Shown: in pieces, positions 59,301-64,000 of the stretch
Position numbering within the stretch: the first letter of the stretch is position 1
How the letters are laid out: every line of letters starts with the position of its first letter
The notes under the pieces: model-generated
The model's input: only the letters and a program-made list of their open reading frames with translations
Database searches by the model: none
What the model was told of the DNA's origin: nothing
Translations under genes and position numbers: made by a program
NCBI GenBank assembly: GCA_049487715.1
Contig: CP150573.1
Span: forward strand, 372,001 to 436,000
Reading direction: 5' to 3'
DNA length: 64,000 nt
From: Pycnococcus provasolii
Taxonomy: Eukaryota > Chlorophyta > Pseudoscourfieldiophyceae > Pseudoscourfieldiales

Positions 59301-60151
59301 ATGTACGGCAGATCAGCACGCACGAAGTCTAGCACCATCTGCTGAATCATCTCCTTCCCGCGACTCGCGTAGTCGTGCTCCGTGCACATGCAGAAGTTGA
59401 CATTGCTCACGCGCTCGAGGCACTTTGCGAGCTTCGCCTGGTCAAACGGGTCCGAGCCGTCGGCGGAACCCCAGTTGGCTCCTGCAAAGGCACCCAGCGG
59501 CTGTGTAGTGGCTGCTTCGGGCGGCGGCGTGTCGGCCCACAGTTTGCTTGCGCCGTGGTCGGCTGAGGTGAGAATGTCGAGCGTTCCCTTTTCGAGCACA
59601 ACGTACACCATCGGCTTTCCCATCTGCTGAGCCATCGCCACCTCCTGCAAGCAGTTGAACGAGTGTAGGTATGGGACGTCCACTACGCACACGACCTTTC
59701 CCGCCGCGCGTATGCCCTCCTCGATTTCCTTGCGCCACGCCACAGGTCCCTTCGCCTGCAGGTCGAGATAGTCGGCCCATATTGTGAATCCTCCCCCTTG
59801 GAGCTCGACGGGTCTTGAAAGCAGTTCGTTGATGTCCCACTTGCGTTTGGTGAGCACCTCGTTCTTACCTCTCCAGCAGTGGCTGAAGAAGATGTCGTTG
59901 TTCCCTAAGGCGGTGAAACCACCCCCTGCACCAGCACCCGCTTTTCCTCCACTGCCCTTGGAGTCCTTGGACTTCTGGTGAGCAAGTTCTCGTCGTTTTA
60001 ATTCGGTATCTTTAAACGCAGAGAAGTCGAACTGCTCGATGGCCTTAAGTCGTTCCGTTTCGTCGAGAGTTTCCGACGGAGTTTTCACGGCGGCGGCCGC
60101 TGGTCGGACTGTGATGGTGTGAACGACGCCACGGGAACGCGTCGATAGCAT
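56357..60151 (-). CDS. TIR domain, transmembrane, coiled-coil and WD40 repeat protein
   Basis: 1264 residues. Residues 85-190 form a TIR-type domain: NNDIFFSHCWRGKNE, a GFTIWADYLDLQAKG loop, SFNCLQEVAMAQQ with Glu170 where TIR NADases have their catalytic Glu, and KPMVYVVLEKG. A basic cluster and one transmembrane helix follow (RILALIGGSLLLLFIGNLVGM, about 343-367). Next is a coiled coil of Ala/Glu/Lys repeats (370-440), then about twelve WD40 repeats (about 520-1225) with SPDG, VRIWS, DKTVRIWS and SWSPDSKRLA words. The order TIR, TM, alpha-helical neck and WD40 propeller resembles bacterial TIR/NACHT-WD40 signalling proteins. Likely a membrane-anchored sensor; NADase activity is inferred. 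The neighbouring gaps carry repeats. Confidence 0.83.
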   Translation of the reverse strand: MLSTRSRGVVHTITVRPAAAAVKTPSETLDETERLKAIEQFDFSAFKDTELKRRELAHQKSKDSKGSGGKAGAGAGGGFTALGNNDIFFSHCWRGKNEVLTKRKWDINELLSRPVELQGGGFTIWADYLDLQAKGPVAWRKEIEEGIRAAGKVVCVVDVPYLHSFNCLQEVAMAQQMGKPMVYVVLEKGTLDILTSADHGASKLWADTPPPEAATTQPLGAFAGANWGSADGSDPFDQAKLAKCLERVSNVNFCMCTEHDYASRGKEMIQQMVLDFVRADLPYMKEHARLLTLAQTPGKILHWQELRTANAWLIMADADHSEPPPTQEQRELIRRSRRARGRILALIGGSLLLLFIGNLVGMIYAVIQANRAEQAESRTYRALKEAEVARTKADEARDNATEAAELAKESEKRALESREIAEQAQQEAQKALAEAEKRLNTTVVALSRTTIKDTGLDFYTRLEWGQTTLRLFDEQSNPSADVYVAYGEIVDAFSAYKRGLILTTVSLSSDGLFKQEQQAHLKGQSSPSSDENIRHEASVTSCSYAPSGTMFATGDVGTVGVRIWNATSGNIIRVLKNHDDGVAALAWSSDSTRLISADSGDTSKIRVWSASTWELEATLDHAGVTTVVLAPDGMRIASGSATSGLIIWSAKTLTRELSISNFDLTSVSMNPPGGAGPSGDPADDSDVMEGSYALNIKSMAFSPNGARLALVDGQSSRVPVISVQTGKVELALDIRTPKSNTSVANSVSFSYDGSEIFIGAKSDASGDIYVFDALTGAGRPKYIVKGHTLGVTAIKFVENESFISASLDNSIRFWSWGGERWTLDMEGGDGILRGHSRGVTTMDVSPDGKTLVSADESGGVIMFALTQYNHQYNLRASDNSTVLPSTKAKDISWAPDGSAFAAGCDQAMTRIFSSTTGTTMRDFFHEDRSLEVLSVSWSADGKFIASAASKEGAGEVRVWSTSAEELVVVLTHTSSVRVVAFSPINSERIATGSSDKTVRIWSMQNGVAVEVQTLKEHVGIVSSLAWSPDGTRIASVCTVETQENYYKHDMDDTARPAGLGDIQMWNVLTGTSEAAISCGDGDSDGDETGGCARTPLSDVAWSPDGSMLAVSTPDRHVRIYDVTTRSVVYQHEAHNGKVRSVSWSPDSKRLATSGDDSVAVYFFDRVDGGELLARYRRIVNEEKELAKSYPVVSFSPTADVPLIVYSSNDGVLRTRPAPSLRGLDGLTVRITGVSVNVTAKYLELTSAENEKSSLENEEGGDDKS

Positions 60152-60202
60152 CGTGGGGGAAAAAGATATTTATAAATTTCGCCTGAAGTGGACCGTTATT
60201 AA

Positions 60203-60234
60203 CTAACCCTAGTCCTAACCCTAACCCTAACCCT
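60203..60234 (-). repeat. Telomere-like CCCTAA array upstream of the TIR-WD40 gene
   Basis: About five CTAACC units (one variant CTAGTC), only about 50 bp from the start codon of the TIR-WD40 gene. A second short TTAGGG run lies at 60548-60566. Confidence 0.75.
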
Positions 60235-60612
60235 TGCTTCTTCGACGTGAGCGCCTACAGTGCCAGCAGCGACGCAGCGTGCCGCCGTAGCTAGCGCTTG
60301 TGCTTCGAGTGCGCGCCGTCGATCGCCGTGACACGGAGGAAGTGTCCAACCAACGTGCTCCGAAGACAAAATACCAATCCCGAGAATTGCAACTCCGTCA
60401 TGCTCACGCGGATGTTCTCAGGTTCGAAATGGCACTTTCCGTCGTCGATGCGGTCTGCACTAACGGCAAACGTGTCGGGGTTTGGTATGGTATCGGGGTT
60501 TGGTATGGAGTGTTGGGGTTTAAAGGTGTGGGGGAGTCTGGAGAGGTGGGTTAGGGTTAGGGTTACAGGAGGTGATGGGTCCCCACGGACGAACCTGATC
60601 CAAATGGATCTA

Positions 60613-60983
60613 AGGACAGATGGTTTATTGGGGCCCCTTTGGCAATTGCCTCACCTTCCCTGGTTGTCCCCTTCCCGGGTGTCACGGTGGTTGTCTTTTC
60701 ACTACGGTTTTTCTTGTTTACGTCGTCTTAAGACACGTAGTTAACAAGTTAGTAACAAGGTTGAATTCTAAGGTTTATTTAAACAAGAAAAATTAACTGA
60801 GTTACAGCGCCGACCGAGGACAGATGGTTTATTGGGGCCCCTTTGGCAATTGCCTCACCTTCCCTGGTTGTCCCCTTCCCGGGTGTCACGGTGGTTGTCT
60901 TTTCACTACGGTTTTTCTTGTTTACGTCGTCTTAAGACACGTAGTTAACAAGTTAGTAACAAGGTTGAATTCTAAGGTTTATT
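60613..60983. repeat. Perfect 167-bp direct duplication
   Basis: 60613-60779 and 60817-60983 are identical over 167 bp by my reading, separated by 37 bp. The rest of the 60152-61628 gap has no gene I can support; one open minus-strand frame at 60982-61383 is unconserved. Confidence 0.92.
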
Positions 60984-61628
60984 ATTGCAAATAACTGCAG
61001 CCTCTGAGGCTTGTGGTGCGTGACAAACGCGTCACGATCCACTTCCTGTCCACTTCCGTTTTTTTCGCAGCAGGGAGACAGAATTTGATGCCATAGATAT
61101 GGCCCGGCGACGCCTGAATGAGGCGCAAGAAGGAACGCGCGGCATCAGCTACGACTGTTGACCTTTGCGTACTTACCAATCGGTCCCAAAAACGGCGTAA
61201 ACAACGTACGTAAACTTTGACGCGGGCCCGCCGCGCCCCTCGCGCGGCGGCGGCGGCGCGAGGCGCTTGATCAATATTACCGAAAAGGGACCTTTGTGAC
61301 AGGTCTCGGTTCTTACAACCACACCTGTAAAGTAAACGTCGAAGGGAACGTGTGCGCAGAAGTGCAGAACGCCATGGAATCAATCATCGTACTAGATCTA
61401 GCTAGGCTCGAGGGCTCGACCGGGATCCCGAAGTTCGGATTTTTCGGATTCCAAACCACCACAATGGTTCCCCTATACGACGGATCCCCATCTTCATCTG
61501 ATGGGAGGAGAGAGACCCCTCCACCTCCACCTGGGAGTAGTACCGGGTACCGGGTAGGTCATTTCTTCCAATTCCATTTCTGTTTCGGATTTCGGAAACC
61601 ATCCTGCGTCGGCATCTGCTTCGTCAAC

Positions 61629-62840
61629 ATGTTCGGTCTGTTTGGTGGCCGTGGTGGTGGCCTTGGCCATTCGAACATGTTTAGTGCACACTACCGCGCG
61701 TACCCCGTGTCGTTTCTCGATCCGTCCAAACACCATTTGGAATTCGGGGATAAGTGTATCCTCCCACCATCCGCGCTAGATGCACTGGCTTCGTTGAGAA
61801 TCCAATACCCCATGCTGTTCGAAATCTCCAACCCGCGCTCAGGCACCTCGGGTTCAGCAGCACCTGTAGGTTCTGGGCCAGAATCTACCGCGCCGGACTC
61901 TTTGCACGCATTCCACTGCGGCGTGTTGGAGTTTGTCGCGGACGAAGGCATGGTGTACATGCCGTACTGGATGATGCAGAACCTCTCCCTAAGCGAAGGG
62001 GACGTCGTGCAGTTCAAATCCGCGTCGCTGCCAAAGGGAACGTACGTCAAACTGCAGCCGCACACTAGCACATTCCTTGACATATCCAACCCAAAGGCTG
62101 TGCTCGAAAGATCTCTGCGCACATTCACGTGCCTCACTGTCGGACAGTTCTTCCGCATCTCGTACAACGACCGCACGTACGACATCGACGTCATCGAACT
62201 CAAACCGAGCTCAGCCGTGTCGATCGTCGAAACGGACTGCGAGGTGGACTTCGCAGCGCCACTCGACTACGTCGAGCCGACGAGGCCAACAACAAACACA
62301 AGCGCGAGCATACCGACGTCGGCGTCGGGTCCCGCGCCGTCTGAGGCGGCGGGAACGTCAGGTGCAGCAAAGGAGGGGGGTGAGGAGGAGGAAGAAGAAG
62401 ACGGCCTGCCTCGTGGGTACTTCCCCGTCGATGGAAAGCACGTCACGGCGTTCACGGGTACGAGCCACCGACTCGACGGCAAGACGTCGACGAACGCCGG
62501 GCCCATCGAAGATCGACGTGCGCTGGCTCTTGAGGCGGCGGCAAGGCGCGCGGCGGCGGAGGAGGCGAAGGCGGCGAAAGGCGGAGGTGCCAAGAGTGCC
62601 GACAAGCCTGCGAAACCTGGAGATGCTAAGAAGCCTGAGCGCCAAGCGAGTGGGACACGCATCGTCTTCGGAGGTGGGCCTGCAGGCGGGAGCTCGAGCA
62701 AGTCGATCCCGCAGTCCTCCTCGGATCCGTCCAAGCCGGCAAAGCCTCCCGCACGCAAGGAGGAGGAGAAGAAGGCGGACGAGGAGCCGCCAAAGAGCTC
62801 GTTTGAGGCATTCAAGGGGAGGGGGAACACTTTGAAGTGA
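61629..62840 (+). CDS. UFD1: UFD1, Cdc48/p97 ubiquitin adaptor
   Basis: With NPL4, recruits polyubiquitylated substrates to the Cdc48/p97 ATPase for ER-associated and nuclear degradation. The start is the ATG at 61629 (MFGLFGGRGGG); the open frame extends upstream but is not family-like. 403 residues, compared with about 310 in human. The N-terminal UFD1 double-psi barrel and beta domain: HYRAYPVSFLD, GDKCILPPSALDALASL, YPMLFEISN, CGVLEFVADEGMVYMPYWMM, GTYVKLQPHTSTFLDISNPK, LERSLRTFTCLTVGQ and IDVIELKPSSAVSIVETDCEVDF. An acidic linker and PRGYF follow, then Lys/Ala-rich tail segments that should bind p97 and NPL4. Confidence 0.96.
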   Translation: MFGLFGGRGGGLGHSNMFSAHYRAYPVSFLDPSKHHLEFGDKCILPPSALDALASLRIQYPMLFEISNPRSGTSGSAAPVGSGPESTAPDSLHAFHCGVLEFVADEGMVYMPYWMMQNLSLSEGDVVQFKSASLPKGTYVKLQPHTSTFLDISNPKAVLERSLRTFTCLTVGQFFRISYNDRTYDIDVIELKPSSAVSIVETDCEVDFAAPLDYVEPTRPTTNTSASIPTSASGPAPSEAAGTSGAAKEGGEEEEEEDGLPRGYFPVDGKHVTAFTGTSHRLDGKTSTNAGPIEDRRALALEAAARRAAAEEAKAAKGGGAKSADKPAKPGDAKKPERQASGTRIVFGGGPAGGSSSKSIPQSSSDPSKPAKPPARKEEEKKADEEPPKSSFEAFKGRGNTLK

Positions 62841-62919
62841 AAAAGTATATATCAACTGTGACAGATTTGACTCATCCAAAAAGAAAGCAACCTCGTGATT
62901 TTATCTGTCTCTCATCCTG

Positions 62920-64000
62920 TCAAAGGTCGACGTCTCGCATCGTCCTAGTCTTCTTCTTCCTAGGCGGGTCGCCCGTCTTCCACGTCTTCTCCTCGCTCGA
63001 CTCACCTTTCAGGTAGCTGAGTAGGCGTGGCACGTGAACACCTTTCCACTTCGGCCATCGTCGTGTCGCCTCGGGGATTTCGTCGTTCGTTGTGAGAAAG
63101 GTTGTCAGGCGCGTTTCGTCCTCCAGCGCAAGCTTGCGCATGTCATCGACACCGTTGATTTTCATGCCGAGTGCACTCGTGCGCGCGATGGCGATCGCGA
63201 CATTTTCACCGACTCCTGGAAGTGTTTCGCTGAGCTCGCGCGTCACGCGTTCGAGCGCGCTTGGCTCCGAGGTGGTTGCCCGTCCGCCGGCGAGTGCCGC
63301 CTTGCGTTCGTCGTCGTTGTACAGTGCGTAGATGGCGAGCATGGTGATGGGATCGCTGAATCCGTAGTACAGTGGGCCGGATATGCGCCGTCCTGTTCTG
63401 CGTGCAATGCAGTGGCTCGTCCACGGCTTCGTCGGCGACGGTCCGGCGAAGCTGACGCGGAAAGAGAGTGTTTTGCGCTTGGATGAGGATGCGCCAGCTT
63501 TGCCCTGTTCGCTGAGTGCCGCAATATCCACACCTAGGCTTGCGCACGAGGCGTCGAGCTCGGAGACGGTGAACACGGGTCCAAAGTCGCCCTTGGCGAT
63601 GGTGCATACGAACGTGCGATCCCACTCTCGCTTCGTGGCGACGTACCCGATGGGGTACGCGTGGTGGTACAGGCATCCCGCCGAGCTCCAGTAGCGGTGC
63701 TGAAAGTCCCCGCGTGCAATTTCGCCGAGTCGCCAGACAGTGACCCCGCTGTATCGGCACGTGAACGGCGCGACGACTTCCCCTCGTTGACGGCGCACGA
63801 GTTCGTCGAGTGAGCGGTGGCGCGTTCCACGTATGCTTGCTGGCGACCCCGTGTTTGTTTCTTCTTGTTTTTCAGGTTCGTTTGTTTGCTGTGGCGGCGT
63901 TTCTGGTGCGAACATGTCAGGTGCCTTGACTCCACGCAGACGTCCGCTCGTTCGACTTGGTGGCGTTTGCGCGTTCGCGACGTTGTTCTTTCGCTTGTGC
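62920..64000 (-). CDS. FYR (FYRN/FYRC) domain protein, 5' end beyond the window
   Basis: Nuclear, chromatin-type protein. An in-frame ATG at 63915 exists, but the frame is open beyond it to the window edge, reading HKRKNNVANAQTPP...GVKAPD, so the true start lies outside. FYRN part: HRYWSSAGCLYHHAYPIGY, TKREWDRTFVCTI, FGPVFTV. FYRC part: SFRVSFAGPSPTKPWTSHC, RRISGPLYYGFSDPITMLAIYAL. FYR modules occur in MLL/Trithorax-type and JmjC proteins. After it, TLPGVGENVAIAIART resembles a short helical DNA-binding-like segment, and the C-terminus is basic (KKKTRTMRD). The visible part contains no catalytic domain, so this may be the C-terminal portion of a larger chromatin protein. Confidence 0.8.
   Translation of the reverse strand, partial: HKRKNNVANAQTPPSRTSGRLRGVKAPDMFAPETPPQQTNEPEKQEETNTGSPASIRGTRHRSLDELVRRQRGEVVAPFTCRYSGVTVWRLGEIARGDFQHRYWSSAGCLYHHAYPIGYVATKREWDRTFVCTIAKGDFGPVFTVSELDASCASLGVDIAALSEQGKAGASSSKRKTLSFRVSFAGPSPTKPWTSHCIARRTGRRISGPLYYGFSDPITMLAIYALYNDDERKAALAGGRATTSEPSALERVTRELSETLPGVGENVAIAIARTSALGMKINGVDDMRKLALEDETRLTTFLTTNDEIPEATRRWPKWKGVHVPRLLSYLKGESSEEKTWKTGDPPRKKKTRTMRDVDL

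Noticed and set aside
60613-60983. Solo LTR retroelement
   Set aside because: Only 37 bp separate the copies, there are no TG..CA ends, primer site or target duplication.
60982-61383. A 133-codon minus-strand frame
   Set aside because: No recognisable motif, overlaps the direct repeat and a possible GTAAGT splice-like word; evidence too weak to call a gene.

Overview
This is nuclear DNA of a small, gene-dense eukaryote, most likely a unicellular green alga. Supporting observations: split genes with GT..AG introns (a 14-3-3 gene and a three-exon complex I subunit gene), eukaryote-only machinery (20S proteasome beta2, GINS/PSF2, RAD23, UFD1, lariat debranching enzyme, PRMT7, FYR-domain protein), and plastid-linked genes (plastid-type class I aldolase, transaldolase with a transit-like leader, DUF4336 protein, AKR2-like chloroplast targeting factor). 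Most genes are intronless, GC-rich and 100-500 bp apart on alternating strands. The gaps hold short TTAGGG arrays. The species cannot be named from the sequence; a prasinophyte-grade picoalga is my inference.

Layout. 0-6 kb: PSMB7 (apparent frameshift near its 3' end), UMP synthase, 14-3-3. 6-15 kb: aldo/keto reductase, a transaldolase homologue lacking its Schiff-base lysine, an unknown protein with a toroid-like C-terminus, a fused PhnZ-PhnY-like phosphonate oxygenase, and a GT23-like fucosyltransferase. 15-21.5 kb: C2-like protein, an orphan exon, complex I ESSS/NDUFB11-like subunit, PSF2, RAD23. 21.9-30.8 kb: two very large secreted surface proteins with Thr- and Pro-rich linkers. 31-42 kb: DUF4336 protein, AKR2-like factor, PRMT7, Vms1/ANKZF1-like protein, plastid aldolase, GT29 sialyltransferase-like protein. 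42-44 kb: a broken PIF/Harbinger transposon with TIRs and TAA target duplication. 44.6-48.7 kb: lariat debranching enzyme carrying an internal RRM, and a myristoylation-type protein kinase. 48.7-50.5 kb: a 20-bp minisatellite and telomere-like repeats. 50.5-55 kb: sulfotransferase-like protein, two terminal gene fragments (one GH16), a long coiled-coil protein. 55-64 kb: an inverted-repeat element, a TIR-TM-coiled-coil-WD40 protein, a perfect 167-bp direct duplication, UFD1, and an FYR-domain gene running off the right edge.

Themes. Ubiquitin-proteasome and Cdc48 factors recur (PSMB7, RAD23, Vms1-like, UFD1). Cell-surface or Golgi glycan functions recur (GT23-like, GT29-like, sulfotransferase-like, GH16 fragment, beta-helix and mucin-like surface proteins). 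The strongest candidates for new biology are the PhnZ-PhnY fusion, the RRM inserted inside DBR1, the membrane TIR-WD40 protein, and the Lys-to-Met transaldolase.
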